This document shows positions 16,360 to 25,203 of a DNA stretch of 64,000 bases, piece by piece; position 1 is the first letter of the stretch, and each line of letters opens with the position of its first letter. Position numbers and translations under genes: made by a program. Origin of the DNA: Paenibacillus sp. PK3_47 (GTDB taxonomy: Bacteria > Bacillota > Bacilli > Paenibacillales > Paenibacillaceae); assembly GCF_023520895.1 (NCBI RefSeq), contig NZ_CP026029.1, positions 5,208,001-5,272,000 of the forward strand. The letters run 5' to 3'. The notes under the pieces are model-generated. The model worked only from the letters and a program-made list of their open reading frames with translations, was not told the origin of the DNA and searched no databases.

Positions 16360-17193
16360 TTATTTGCTGCCTGCTACAGCGATCATCTGTACAACCGGCC
16401 GGGAATCGCCGGTCAATACAATCTCTTCGGCATTCATTTGCGAGGAGCCGTCGCCGTCGAGGAAAATGCCTTCCCGCCCTTCACCAGGGACACTGTGTAG
16501 TACCGCGGTGCGGAATTGTTCCGCTGTACAGAGCGTCGGTGTAACGATCAGCCAGAGCTTCCCGGAGCTGTCATAGACCATCCCGGAACGCAGCCGCTGC
16601 TCATCAGCATAGGGGAGGTGCTCAGCTCTCATAGCGGTTGTCCACAGCTCTTCCTGCTGCAGGTGCATGCTGATCCCTCCCTGGGCCCAGTAGTGCGCGC
16701 GGTCAGTGATCTTAAGCTCGTCACCGGAAGAGACGGTCTGAACGGACAGCCTGCCGTCCGTTCCATTCCAAACCATGGTTCCGCGGGCATATTTGGCATT
16801 GAACCAGCCGGAGCCATAACCGCCCCGTGTTCCGTTCACAGGGACATCGTTCACGATAGCAACTGACAAAAGGTCCTCTCCGTAGAAGAAGCCGCCGTTG
16901 ATGCCATAAGCCGCAACCTGGCGCAGCGGTATTCCTGCAGCACGCAGCGCAATGTCCTCAGGAGCAACTGCCATCATATGCAGGTTCACCTGTTCGGGGG
17001 TTGTTACCTCTAAATACTCATATGTATGGGGGAGGCCGTCAAAAGCCTCTTTCAACTGCTTATCCGTCACTGCCAGGAGGAAAGTCCCTATAAGGGCCGC
17101 AGCTGCCAGCAGCGCAGCCAGTGCAATAATTACCGCTCTGCGCTGTAGGAGCTGCCGTACTTTACTGCCGCCCGGTTCAGCGGGTGCCGACAT
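16360..17193 (-). CDS. Membrane-anchored phosphodiester glycosidase (NAGPA/DUF2233-like) protein
   Basis: 277 residues. A single N-terminal membrane helix (about 20-42, ALAALLAAAALIGTFLLAV) is followed by an external domain with NGGFFYGEDLLSVAIVND, GYGSGWFNAKY and the C-terminal FLDGDGSSQM. The NGGFF and DGGGS-like (here DGDGSSQM) segments mark the phosphodiester glycosidase fold related to the human uncovering enzyme; in bacteria these proteins often act on cell-wall or exopolysaccharide glycans. The substrate is unknown. Its start overlaps the end of the M42 peptidase gene by 17 bp, so it is the last gene of a coupled operon. Confidence 0.85.
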   Translation of the reverse strand: MSAPAEPGGSKVRQLLQRRAVIIALAALLAAAALIGTFLLAVTDKQLKEAFDGLPHTYEYLEVTTPEQVNLHMMAVAPEDIALRAAGIPLRQVAAYGINGGFFYGEDLLSVAIVNDVPVNGTRGGYGSGWFNAKYARGTMVWNGTDGRLSVQTVSSGDELKITDRAHYWAQGGISMHLQQEELWTTAMRAEHLPYADEQRLRSGMVYDSSGKLWLIVTPTLCTAEQFRTAVLHSVPGEGREGIFLDGDGSSQMNAEEIVLTGDSRPVVQMIAVAGSK

Positions 17194-18220
17194 AAGCGGC
17201 CAGCAGCTTGGCTGTATTCAGCACGGCCTGCTTGTGCGTGCGCTCCATGGAGTGGGAGGCGTGTACACCAGGTCCGATCAGGGCAGCGCGGATGTTGTTG
17301 CCTCCCTTGAGGGCGGCGGAAGCATCGGAGCCGTACTGCGGATAGATATCTACCGCAAAAGGAATAGCCAGCGCATTAGCCAGCTCGATCAGCCGGCCGG
17401 TCATGGCATAATCGTAAGGTCCCGACGAATCCTTCGCGCAAATTGAAACGTCGGTTTCCTTGCAGCTCAGATCATCGCCCATGGCTCCCATATCCACAGC
17501 GATCATCTCGCTGATTTCACCGGGAATCCAGGATGCGCCATGTCCCACCTCTTCATAATTGGAGATGAGGAGAGAGAGGTTGTGGAGGGGGTTCCAGTTC
17601 TCGCGTTTGATGCTTTCAAGCAGACCAAGCAGTGCAGCTACGCTTGCCTTGTCATCCAGGTGGCGGGATTTGATATAACCGCTTGGAGTAATTACTGCGC
17701 GTGCATCAAAAGAAATAAAGTCGCCGACAGCAATCCCCAGCTTCCGCACCTCATCCTTATTCGATACAAGCTCGTCGATCCGCACTTCCATATTTTCTTC
17801 AGAACGTTTGAAATCACGGGCATCGGGATAGACGTGAACGGAAGGATGACTGGTCAAAATGGTGCCGGTATAGGTCAATCCGCTGCGGGTATGAATGATG
17901 CAGTATTCATTTTCAATACTGTTCATCGTAAAGCCGCCGACAGAGGTCAGCCGGAGTGTGCCGTTAGGTTTGATTGAGCGGACCATGGCACCAAGGGTGT
18001 CCACATGGGCGCTGATTCCGATTGTCCGGGAAGGATCAAGCCCGGGCACAGTCAGAATGAGGCCGCCCTTTTCGTTCCAGCTGAGCTCGACACCAAGTGC
18101 GGCTGCTTCCTCGGCTACAAGGTTCATAATCTGTGTGGTGAAGCCGCTTGGGCTGGGGGTATCAAGCAATTTTTTGAGAATGGCAAGAATATAGGTTTCG
18201 TTAGGCTGAATAGTAAGCAT
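17177..18220 (-). CDS. M42 family glutamyl/deblocking aminopeptidase
   Basis: 347 residues. A cytosolic dinuclear metallo-aminopeptidase of the PepA/FrvX/YsdC group, which forms large tetrahedral assemblies. Visible metal and catalytic motifs are AHVDTLG (about 71-77), HLDDKASVAAL, NYEEVGHGAS and a later DMGAMGD. The C-terminal GPGVHASHSMERTH holds the last metal-ligand histidine. A longer frame starts at 18253, but GGAGG lies inside it and points to ATG 18220. Flanked by a LapA-like gene 22 bp upstream and the overlapping glycosidase gene downstream. Confidence 0.92.
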   Translation of the reverse strand: MLTIQPNETYILAILKKLLDTPSPSGFTTQIMNLVAEEAAALGVELSWNEKGGLILTVPGLDPSRTIGISAHVDTLGAMVRSIKPNGTLRLTSVGGFTMNSIENEYCIIHTRSGLTYTGTILTSHPSVHVYPDARDFKRSEENMEVRIDELVSNKDEVRKLGIAVGDFISFDARAVITPSGYIKSRHLDDKASVAALLGLLESIKRENWNPLHNLSLLISNYEEVGHGASWIPGEISEMIAVDMGAMGDDLSCKETDVSICAKDSSGPYDYAMTGRLIELANALAIPFAVDIYPQYGSDASAALKGGNNIRAALIGPGVHASHSMERTHKQAVLNTAKLLAAYVGTR

Positions 18221-18242
18221 TGTGAAATCCTCCGTTCTTCGT

Positions 18243-18536
18243 TTAAATTTCATCCGGTGTGCTCAGGGAATCCAGGGAGCTTCCGGTATCACGCAGCTTG
18301 GAGAGCTCTGCATGGAGCGACTTGATCTCTTTCTGCAGTTTGTACTGGCGGAAAATGCCGTAGGAACCCACGATAACGCCTCCAATGAGCGCGCAGCCCA
18401 GAATGACTAGAATGAGGGGGATGCTGACGACATCAAAGCCGAAATTGACCTGAACCGGATCGACATTGATGACTGCGAATACGGCAGTAAGCAGAGCGAA
18501 GATTAGACCGAGTATAAGTGACCATTGCAATCTCAT
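18243..18536 (-). CDS. LapA-domain (DUF1049) small membrane protein
   Basis: 97 residues: two membrane helices (about 4-22 and 38-60), the segment NVDPVQVNFGFDVVSIPLIL between them, and a cytosolic coiled coil (about 65-85). This is the LapA/YrvD pattern. In E. coli LapA works in envelope assembly with LapB; in Firmicutes, which lack LPS, the role is unknown. AAGGAGG eight bases ahead fixes ATG 18536 and rejects the longer frame from 18593. First gene of a likely lapA-M42-glycosidase operon. Confidence 0.85.
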   Translation of the reverse strand: MRLQWSLILGLIFALLTAVFAVINVDPVQVNFGFDVVSIPLILVILGCALIGGVIVGSYGIFRQYKLQKEIKSLHAELSKLRDTGSSLDSLSTPDEI

Positions 18537-18570
18537 GTGACATTCCTCCTTGGGGTCGTGTAACAGTACA

Positions 18571-18599
18571 AATCCCTTGCCAGGCAAGGGCAAGGGATT
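18571..18599 (-). terminator. Stem-loop between pepF and the LapA-like gene
   Basis: A perfect 11-bp inverted repeat (AATCCCTTGCC 18571-18581, GGCAAGGGATT 18589-18599). The T run after it on the minus strand is short (TTTG), so termination may be partial. Confidence 0.45.
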
Positions 18600-18622
18600 A
18601 TTGTAATACTAAGCTGTCCGGC

Positions 18623-20413
18623 TTATTTGGTCAACTGCTCCATCTGCTCAATCACGCTCTCGAATACGCTCATCGCTTCGCGGATCGGCTCCGGAGAAGA
18701 CATATCTACGCCGGCTTTGGACAGAATGTTGATCGAATAGTCGCTGCCGCCGCTTTTCAGGAAGCCGAGGTAACGGTCCACAGCAGGTTTGCCTTCCTCG
18801 AGAATCTGCTTCGCAAAGCTGGTCGCAGCCGAGAAGCCGGTGGCATATTTATAGACGTAGAAGCTGTTGTAGAAATGCGGAATGCGCGCCCATTCCATTT
18901 CAATATCTTTGTCCACAACCATGTCTTTGCCGTAATATTTGACGTTCAGATCATAGTAGATTGCAGACAGGTCCTGAGGAGTCAGGGACTCGCCGTCTTC
19001 TGCACGCTGGTGAATGATCTTCTCGAACTCGGCAAACATCGTCTGGCGGAATACGGTTGTGCGGAACTGGTCGGCATAATAGGTAAGCAGATACATTTTT
19101 TCCTTAGGATCCGTTGACTTGTTCAGGAGATAGTCCATCAGCAGCGCTTCATTGGTAGTGGAGGCTACTTCCGCCAGGAAAATCGTATATTGGGCATCCC
19201 GGTACTTCAGCGCATTGTCCGAGTAATAGGAGTGCAGGGCATGACCCATTTCATGTGCCAGTGTGAACATGCTGTTCAGGTTATCGTTATGGTTCAAGAG
19301 CACGTAAGGGTGAGTGCCGTAGGCTCCCCAGCTGTAAGCGCCAGTCCGTTTGTTCTCATTTTCGTAAATATCGATCCAGCCGTTGTCATAACCTTCCTGC
19401 AGCACACTGAGATAATCCTCGCCGAGCGGCTTCAGGCCTTCTTTGGTAATCTTTTTGGCTTCTTCAAAAGTAATGTCCAGCTTGTATTCATCCACCAGCG
19501 GAGCGAACAGGTCGTACATATGCAGTTCGTCAACGCCGAGCAGCTTCTGGCGCAGCTTCATGTAGCGGTGCATCAGCGGCAGACTCTCGTGAATGGTGTC
19601 GATCAGATTCGTGTACACCTCTTTGGGGATATTATCGCCATAGAGCGACATCTCCAGGACAGAAGGGTACTTGCGGACACGGGAATAAAAGACATTCTTG
19701 TTCACGTTGGCGCTCAGTGTCGCGGCGATGGTGTTTTTTTGCTTGCTGTAAGTTTCATAGACGGCTTTAAAAGCGTTCTTGCGGACCTCACGGTCGGTGC
19801 TCTCCAGGAACTGGATGTAGCTGCCATGGGTCAATTCCACTTCTTTGCCTGCTTCATTCTTGATTTTCGGGAATTTGAGATCGGCATTGTTCAGCATGCC
19901 AAAAATATTCTGCGGCGCCTGGGAGATGTTGCCCACCTGCGCAAGCAGGGCTTCTTCAGCCTTGGACAGGACATGGGCCTTCTCGCGCTTCATTTCCGTC
20001 AAGGTGAAGGTATAAGCGGACAAATCAGGATCTGCGATGAACTGGTCCAGCTTCTCCACTGGCAGGGAGAGAATTTCAGGTGTTACAAAAGAGAGGGCTT
20101 CTCCCGCTTCAACACTAAGCTTCTTGGCTTTCTGGGTAAGTGCCTGGTAGGTCGGGGCAGCGGTGTCCTCATCCTGGCGCATATGAGCGTATACATACAG
20201 GCGTTCGGCCAGCTGTGACAGCTGGTCGTCAAGCTCAAAACAGGCCTTAAGCTGGTCCGGCGAGTCAAGCTTGCCCTGGAAACCGGAAGCTTTTTTGATC
20301 AATTCCTTGACTTCGGCGTATTCCTTATCCCATTGCTCCTGTGAAGCAAACATATCTTCAAGTTTCCAGCGATTCTCGGCGGGTACTTCACTTCTTTTCA
20401 ATAATTGTTCCAT
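18623..20413 (-). CDS. pepF: Oligoendopeptidase F (M3B metallopeptidase)
   Basis: 596 residues, the normal PepF length. A cytosolic zinc peptidase that cleaves short peptides. The active site AHEMGHALHSYYS lies near residue 385-397; the M3B features EVASTTNEALL and GFSAATSFAKQIL are present. CAAGGAGGATTTCC sets the start at ATG 20413 (MEQLLKRSEVP). The frame continues upstream to an ATG at 20539 and there encodes a signal-peptide-like stretch; that extension is rejected because it contains this ribosome binding site. Downstream stem-loop at 18571-18599. Confidence 0.95.
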   Translation of the reverse strand: MEQLLKRSEVPAENRWKLEDMFASQEQWDKEYAEVKELIKKASGFQGKLDSPDQLKACFELDDQLSQLAERLYVYAHMRQDEDTAAPTYQALTQKAKKLSVEAGEALSFVTPEILSLPVEKLDQFIADPDLSAYTFTLTEMKREKAHVLSKAEEALLAQVGNISQAPQNIFGMLNNADLKFPKIKNEAGKEVELTHGSYIQFLESTDREVRKNAFKAVYETYSKQKNTIAATLSANVNKNVFYSRVRKYPSVLEMSLYGDNIPKEVYTNLIDTIHESLPLMHRYMKLRQKLLGVDELHMYDLFAPLVDEYKLDITFEEAKKITKEGLKPLGEDYLSVLQEGYDNGWIDIYENENKRTGAYSWGAYGTHPYVLLNHNDNLNSMFTLAHEMGHALHSYYSDNALKYRDAQYTIFLAEVASTTNEALLMDYLLNKSTDPKEKMYLLTYYADQFRTTVFRQTMFAEFEKIIHQRAEDGESLTPQDLSAIYYDLNVKYYGKDMVVDKDIEMEWARIPHFYNSFYVYKYATGFSAATSFAKQILEEGKPAVDRYLGFLKSGGSDYSINILSKAGVDMSSPEPIREAMSVFESVIEQMEQLTK

Positions 20414-20627
20414 GGAAATCCTCCTTGAATGATGGGATATAGTAGGCATATACTTTTGCGGTTCTGCTGCGCTGGTAACATCGCCAGGCAGCAGGCTTAG
20501 TGCAAGCAGCAGTGTAAGGGTTCTGGCGGGAAAGGGCATATCCTGCGCCTCCTGAGTTCATAGAGTCTGCTTAGTATGCCCTGCCATTTCCTGATTATGA
20601 AATTTTGGAGTGAAAGCCCCGCAAAAG

Positions 20628-20798
20628 TTACGCAAGCAAGCTGTAAATAATGAAGACAAAAGCGAGTGCAATCATGATGACCGCAGTCAGAGCCATGCCG
20701 CGTTTATAGCGGGGAGGCAGCTTATCCTTGGACATAATCAGCACGGCTCCGAGACAGAGGACAGCAATAACGTAAATTACAAGATTTCCGTTATCCAT
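20628..20798 (-). CDS. Small two-helix membrane protein of unknown function
   Basis: 56 residues read directly from the minus strand: ATG at 20796-20798, TAA at 20628-20630. Two hydrophobic segments (about 6-22 and 35-54) are joined by a charged loop (SKDKLPPRYKRG), consistent with a membrane hairpin. It begins 6 bp after the stop of the upstream gene (20805-21038), so the two are probably co-transcribed. A weak AGG-rich Shine-Dalgarno (AGGTATAGG) precedes it. I do not recognise a family. Confidence 0.65.
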   Translation of the reverse strand: MDNGNLVIYVIAVLCLGAVLIMSKDKLPPRYKRGMALTAVIMIALAFVFIIYSLLA

Positions 20799-20804
20799 GC
20801 CAGC

Positions 20805-21038
20805 CTATACCTGCTTGAAGGCAGCCATAATATTGTTGTATTCTTCTTCATTATCCTTGTAAGATTCTTTGTTAAAGCGGTTGTTAACCCACTGCATCAT
20901 GGCCGGACGGCTCATAAAGGTATGCGTTTCTTCTCCCCACTGGTCGGAAATCTCACGGAGAATGATATAACGGCCCTGAACCTCCACGGTCATCATGTTC
21001 CATTTGTCTGTTTTGTATATCTCATGTTTTTTGATCAT
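20805..21038 (-). CDS. Small cytosolic protein of unknown function
   Basis: 77 residues. Soluble and charged, with an N-terminal beta-rich part (MMTVEVQGRYIILREIS) and a helical C-terminus (WVNNRFNKESYKDNEEEYNNIMAAF). The ATG at 21038 is chosen because GGGTGG sits eight bases upstream; the longer frame to 21173 would add 45 residues of non-protein-like, promoter-region sequence. Divergent from the cold-shock gene and followed closely by a 56-residue membrane protein gene. No family recognised. Confidence 0.7.
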   Translation of the reverse strand: MIKKHEIYKTDKWNMMTVEVQGRYIILREISDQWGEETHTFMSRPAMMQWVNNRFNKESYKDNEEEYNNIMAAFKQV

Positions 21039-21136
21039 TATCATTACCACCCTGGCGATTTTTGGCTTTTGGGTCAATGATAACGCAGAGGGGAAGGGAA
21101 AAGCAAATAAAATCACTACTATAGGTAAAACATGGA

Positions 21137-21165
21137 TTGATTTGCAGGAATAGATGGGGTATAAT
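21137..21165 (+). promoter_or_regulatory. Strong promoter of the cold-shock gene
   Basis: TTGATT (21137-21142), exact 17-bp spacer, perfect TATAAT (21160-21165). The transcript would start near 21172, leaving a leader of only about 40 bases. Confidence 0.7.
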
Positions 21166-21210
21166 GTAAGCATACGTCATATATGGCGCTATTTTTAGGA
21201 GGTTGTTCAT

Positions 21211-21408
21211 TTGAAAGGTACAGTAAAATGGTTTAACGCAGAAAAAGGTTACGGTTTTCTTCAAGTAGAAGGCGGCGAAGATGTATTCGTTCACTTCTCA
21301 GCAATCCAAGGCGAAGGCTTCAAGACTTTGGATGAAGGCCAAGAGGTTGAATTTGATATCACTGAAGGCAACCGCGGTCCTCAAGCAGCTAACGTAGTTA
21401 AATTATAA
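21211..21408 (+). CDS. Cold-shock protein (CspA/CspB family)
   Basis: 65 residues, a single cold-shock domain covering the whole protein. The RNA-binding motifs KGYGFLQV (RNP1) and VFVHFSAI (RNP2) are complete, and the N-terminal GTVKWFNAEKG is typical. It binds single-stranded RNA/DNA and acts as an RNA chaperone. The start is TTG at 21211 after a perfect AGGAGG; there is no ATG alternative. The strong promoter and codon choice suggest high expression. The short leader does not resemble the long thermosensing leader of E. coli cspA. Confidence 0.96.
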   Translation: MKGTVKWFNAEKGYGFLQVEGGEDVFVHFSAIQGEGFKTLDEGQEVEFDITEGNRGPQAANVVKL

Positions 21409-21494
21409 GAAACAGCATGGCAGGCATCTGCCGGCTGCAATATATATTGAATTATGGCAGGCACTTGCAAGAGTGGTAACCATCAACTCACAGG

Positions 21495-21524
21495 ACACAG
21501 TTCTTTCGGGAACTGTGTTTTTTT
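21495..21524 (+). terminator. Terminator of the cold-shock gene
   Basis: A 9-bp stem ACACAGTTC (21495-21503) / GAACTGTGT (21510-21518), followed by seven T residues. Confidence 0.9.
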
Positions 21525-21532
21525 GTTGCGCT

Positions 21533-21569
21533 GAAAAGCCCTGGCCGCGGAATCCGGGCAGCCAGGGCT
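21533..21569 (-). terminator. Terminator of the minus-strand MFS gene
   Basis: A 9-bp stem AGCCCTGGC (21537-21545) / GCCAGGGCT (21561-21569). On the minus strand it is followed by TTTTC. It lies directly behind the csp terminator. Confidence 0.75.
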
Positions 21570-21577
21570 ACAGCATG

Positions 21578-22879
21578 TTATAAAGATGTTTTATCGGCGG
21601 CTGGTACATCCGCCTGCGCAGAGCCCGGGGCAGGTTCAACCGGGCGTTTGCGGAAGGGCCGGCGGGGGACTCCGCCGCCAGTATCCAGAAGATGCTTGAA
21701 TAAAAAACCGGCAAATGCTGCGACAGAAAACCCGGTGGCTACGATGTAGAATACGGAACGGCCGGCATTTTCAAATATAATACCGCCGAAGGTCCCGCTG
21801 AGCAGACCTGCGGCACTCGACCAGACAACTGTGAATATCGCCTGGCCCGTAGCCCGCAAATGATCGGGAATAATCCCGGTGATGTAACGGACAGCCGTTA
21901 CAAAGAAGATTCCGAACGATACGCTGTGCATGGCCTGGATTGCGACAACGGTTATTGGCTCCTGGGCCAGTGACATGAACAGGAAGCGCAGGGTGAACAT
22001 CAGGCTTGCAGCCGCGAGCAGGGGGAGCTCTTTAAACTTCTCGCCGTATTTGCTCAGCAGGAAAAAAATGGGGATTTCGCTCAGGGCGGAAGACAGCAGC
22101 GCCCAGCCGACAATCTCATCTCCGGCATTCATTTCCTTAAGGCTCAAGGTGAGAAAGGCTTCATTCATCCGGTAGCCGGTGGCCAGCACCAGGACGCAGC
22201 CGAAGAACCACAGGACCTCTTTTTGCAGCAGAATTTCCTTGAGCCCGCTTCCCTTAGGAGATTCATCCGCTCCATCGGCAGCAATTGTGTTCAATTTCTG
22301 GACAGCGCTATCACGTTTAACATCCTTCAGCCCTATGGTGATGAGCAGTGCCGCGATTACTACAATAATACATAAGGTGATGCTCCATGAGGAATCAAGG
22401 ACTCTCAGAACATAGCCGACAGTTAGGGCGAAGAAAGAATAGCCCAGAGACCCGAAAACGCGGATAGAGATGAAGTTGCGTTTATGCCGCTCGGCAATTT
22501 TGATCGCCATGGTGTCTGCAAGCGGAAAAACCGGGTAATAGAAGAAATAGTAACAGGTTAGAATAATCAGTACTGTCCCAAACTCTTCGGCCCTGGACAG
22601 CAGAATTGCTGTCACAAGCTGGCCTGCAAGCAGAATAGCCATAATCTTGCGGACGGTGCCCAGCCTGTCACTGATCATGCTCCAGAACAGATTGGAGAGG
22701 ATGGAGATCAGGGGGCCGACGGCATAGAGCAGTCCGATTTGCGTGCTGCTGAAACCAAGATTTGCATAAAACAGCGGGAAATACGAAACGGCCAGCACGC
22801 TGGTGCCGTAAATGGTGAACATGAAGGATCTAAGCCAGTTCTGGTCGCTGTACTCGCTGCTGGTCCGTCCTGGATACAT
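21578..22879 (-). CDS. MFS transporter (MFS_1-like, LacY/PPP-related)
   Basis: 433 residues with about 12 membrane segments and a charged, proline-rich cytosolic C-terminal tail (about 395-433). The N-terminal GTSVLAVSYFPLFYANLGFSS, the SDRLGTVRK loop and the WALLSSALSEIPIFFL segment recall the MFS_1-like group that contains LacY and HcaT (3-phenylpropionate) type permeases, rather than drug exporters. The substrate is unknown. Start at ATG 22879; upstream DNA shared with the divergent ytpB gene. Confidence 0.85.
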   Translation of the reverse strand: MYPGRTSSEYSDQNWLRSFMFTIYGTSVLAVSYFPLFYANLGFSSTQIGLLYAVGPLISILSNLFWSMISDRLGTVRKIMAILLAGQLVTAILLSRAEEFGTVLIILTCYYFFYYPVFPLADTMAIKIAERHKRNFISIRVFGSLGYSFFALTVGYVLRVLDSSWSITLCIIVVIAALLITIGLKDVKRDSAVQKLNTIAADGADESPKGSGLKEILLQKEVLWFFGCVLVLATGYRMNEAFLTLSLKEMNAGDEIVGWALLSSALSEIPIFFLLSKYGEKFKELPLLAAASLMFTLRFLFMSLAQEPITVVAIQAMHSVSFGIFFVTAVRYITGIIPDHLRATGQAIFTVVWSSAAGLLSGTFGGIIFENAGRSVFYIVATGFSVAAFAGFLFKHLLDTGGGVPRRPFRKRPVEPAPGSAQADVPAADKTSL

Positions 22880-22998
22880 TGATGTTGCACTCCTCCGATA
22901 TCAAATATGCCTAGTATAGCATAAAGATAAGTCTGTATGTTTGTTAAAAATGAGGTATTTCTGAATCTTTCAACCTTTTGCGAAAGTGATTTTGTTGT

Positions 22999-23027
22999 TT
23001 GTACAAAGAGGTTGATGATATTATAAT
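22999..23027 (+). promoter_or_regulatory. Promoter of ytpB
   Basis: TTGTAC (22999-23004), 17-bp spacer and perfect TATAAT (23022-23027), 30 bp before the GTG start. Confidence 0.6.
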
Positions 23028-23056
23028 AATGATGATTTGGATAAGGAGACAACAAT

Positions 23057-24154
23057 GTGGAGGCACTGTCATTGAATGAATTTGAGCAAGGCCGTTACCT
23101 CAGTCCCAGGGGCCCGATAGGGCTCATGAACAGGGTCTACAAGTACGTGCTGCCGGAAGTGCGGGAACACCTTGGTTTCTGGCGTCAGGATGCAGAGGGC
23201 ATTCCTGATCCTGAGCTCCGGAAACAAGCGCTTGCCAGCATAGAGACCAAGCAGTTTCACTGCGAAGGCGGCGGAATTTATGCTGCCGGCAATTTGTCGA
23301 TGAGACATATACTGATTCCGCTAATTGTTGCCTATCAAACGATCAGTGATTACCTGGACAACCTGTGTGACCGCAGTACATCGCTTGATCCGGCCGATTT
23401 CAGGCTGCTGCATCAATCGATGCTTGATGCGATTACTCCAGGTGCTGTGCCTGTTAATTATTATGCGCTGCGCAGCGAACAGAACGACGGAGGGTATTTG
23501 TCCAGGCTGGTACTCAAATGCCAGGAGATGACTGCACTGCTGCCGGGATATGGCGCAGCAGCGGCGGAAATCAGGGATCTGGCCGTGCTGTATACGGATT
23601 TGCAGGTATACAAGCATATCCGCCCCGAACTCAGGGAAGCTGCCCTGAAGGAATGGTGGGCGAAAGAAGGACAGCGGGCGCCGCATCTGCACTGGAATGA
23701 ATTTGCAGCTGCAACGGGCTCTACGCTGGGCATTTTTATGCTGTTTCTGGCTGCCTGTGATCCTAAACTCAGCACTTCGAAATCGGCTTCGATCCGTGCC
23801 GCATACTTTCCGCATCTCTGCGGACTGCACATTATGCTGGACTATCTGATTGATCAGGATGAAGACCGGGCCGGCGGTGATCTCAACTTCTGCAATTATT
23901 ATGACACTACTGATACGATGCTGGACCGGATCGCCTCCATTGTGGAGTGGGCCCGCAAAGACGTAGAGACCCTTCCTGAAACCTCCATGCACCGCATGGT
24001 CATCGAGGGACTTCTGGCACTTTATTTATCCGATCCAAAAGTCAGTGAACAGCGTGAAGTGAGGCATGTATCCAAACGCCTGATGAAGAAAAGTCCGCTG
24101 ACAAGACTGTTCTTTTTTGTTAACAGCCGGTGGATACGCAAGCACATGTACTAG
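23057..24154 (+). CDS. ytpB: Tetraprenyl-beta-curcumene synthase (YtpB/DUF2600)
   Basis: 365 residues, the YtpB length. Marks of this terpene synthase group are GGGIYAAGN, the aspartate-rich SDYLDNLCDR (about 97-106, the diphosphate/Mg site), YTDLQVYKHI, HWNEFAAATGSTLGIF and LIDQDEDRAGGDLNF. In Bacillus YtpB cyclises tetraprenyl diphosphate to a C35 terpene found in spores. AAGGAG at 23043-23048 supports the GTG at 23057. A competing ATG at 23055 opens another frame that stops after six codons. A 63-bp gap leads to pfkA. Confidence 0.92.
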   Translation: MEALSLNEFEQGRYLSPRGPIGLMNRVYKYVLPEVREHLGFWRQDAEGIPDPELRKQALASIETKQFHCEGGGIYAAGNLSMRHILIPLIVAYQTISDYLDNLCDRSTSLDPADFRLLHQSMLDAITPGAVPVNYYALRSEQNDGGYLSRLVLKCQEMTALLPGYGAAAAEIRDLAVLYTDLQVYKHIRPELREAALKEWWAKEGQRAPHLHWNEFAAATGSTLGIFMLFLAACDPKLSTSKSASIRAAYFPHLCGLHIMLDYLIDQDEDRAGGDLNFCNYYDTTDTMLDRIASIVEWARKDVETLPETSMHRMVIEGLLALYLSDPKVSEQREVRHVSKRLMKKSPLTRLFFFVNSRWIRKHMY

Positions 24155-24217
24155 AAGCAGCAGAGCTTACTACCTGAATGGTACAGAGCTATGCTCAATT
24201 TAAGGAGGAACTTTGGA

Positions 24218-25189
24218 ATGACTAACGTTAAAAAAATTGCAGTACTGACAAGCGGAGGAGACTCCCAGGGGATGAATGCGGCTGTCCGGGCGGTAGTACG
24301 CAGCGCCATCTATTACGGCATCGAGGTTTTCGGCATCCAGCGCGGCTATCAGGGCCTGCTGAACCGTGACATTTTCCCGATGGATTTGCGCAGTGTCGGT
24401 GATATTATCCAGCGCGGGGGAACCATTCTGCAATCAGCACGCTGTCTGGAGTTCCTGAAGCCTGAAGGACAGCAGCAAGGTGCGGATATCCTGAACGAGA
24501 TGGGGATTGACGGCCTGGTGGTTATCGGCGGCGACGGTTCTTATAAAGGCGCCAACAAGCTAAGTAAACTGGGAATCAAAACAATGGCCCTGCCGGGAAC
24601 CATTGATAATGATATCTCCTTTACAGATTACACCATCGGTTTTGATACCGCTGTAGGTGTGGTAGTGGATGCCGTGAACAAGCTCCGTGACACCATGTCC
24701 TCCCATGAGCGTTCTTCCATTGTCGAGGTAATGGGACGCCACTGCGGAGACATTGCACTGCACGCCGGTCTGGCTTCAGGAGCAGAAACGATTCTCGTAC
24801 CGGAAATGCCTTATGACCTTAACGAAGTTGCAGACCGGATGCGTGACAACTTTGTCAAAGGCAAACGCCACAGTATCGTGATTGTCGCTGAGGGCGTGGG
24901 CAAAGGTGAAGATGTAGCTCAAGCGCTGAAAGACCGTCATGCTTCCCTGGATGCACGTGTAACTGTACTTGGACACATTCAGCGCGGTGGCACTCCGACC
25001 CCTGCTGACCGTAACCTGGCCAGCCGTCTCGGTGACTTTGCAGTCCGTAAACTGCTTGAAGGTGAATCCGATAAAGCTTGCGGAATTATCAAAGGCGAAC
25101 TTACGCTTACGGATATCGACAAGGTTGTTAACACCAAAAAAGGCTTTGACACAGAGCTGTACGAACTGGCTTCCCGTTTGTCACAATAA
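24218..25189 (+). CDS. pfkA: ATP-dependent 6-phosphofructokinase
   Basis: 323 residues, the bacterial PfkA length. It phosphorylates fructose 6-phosphate in glycolysis. Motifs: TSGGDSQGMNAAVRA (nucleotide loop), GGDGSYKGA (the glycine after GGD marks the ATP rather than the pyrophosphate type), PGTIDNDI with the catalytic Asp, and GHIQRGGTP. The frame extends to 24191, but AAGGAGG points to ATG 24218. It probably shares transcripts with ytpB and is closed by a strong terminator at 25204-25244. accDA/pyk neighbours common in other Bacilli are absent. Confidence 0.96.
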   Translation: MTNVKKIAVLTSGGDSQGMNAAVRAVVRSAIYYGIEVFGIQRGYQGLLNRDIFPMDLRSVGDIIQRGGTILQSARCLEFLKPEGQQQGADILNEMGIDGLVVIGGDGSYKGANKLSKLGIKTMALPGTIDNDISFTDYTIGFDTAVGVVVDAVNKLRDTMSSHERSSIVEVMGRHCGDIALHAGLASGAETILVPEMPYDLNEVADRMRDNFVKGKRHSIVIVAEGVGKGEDVAQALKDRHASLDARVTVLGHIQRGGTPTPADRNLASRLGDFAVRKLLEGESDKACGIIKGELTLTDIDKVVNTKKGFDTELYELASRLSQ

Positions 25190-25203
25190 TATCCTGAATA
25201 TCA

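Noticed and set aside
20414..20539. N-terminal extension of pepF resembling a signal peptide (TLTLLLALSLLPGDVTSAAE)
   Set aside because: The extension contains the strong AAGGAGG site that serves ATG 20413; PepF is cytosolic and its normal length is reached from 20413.
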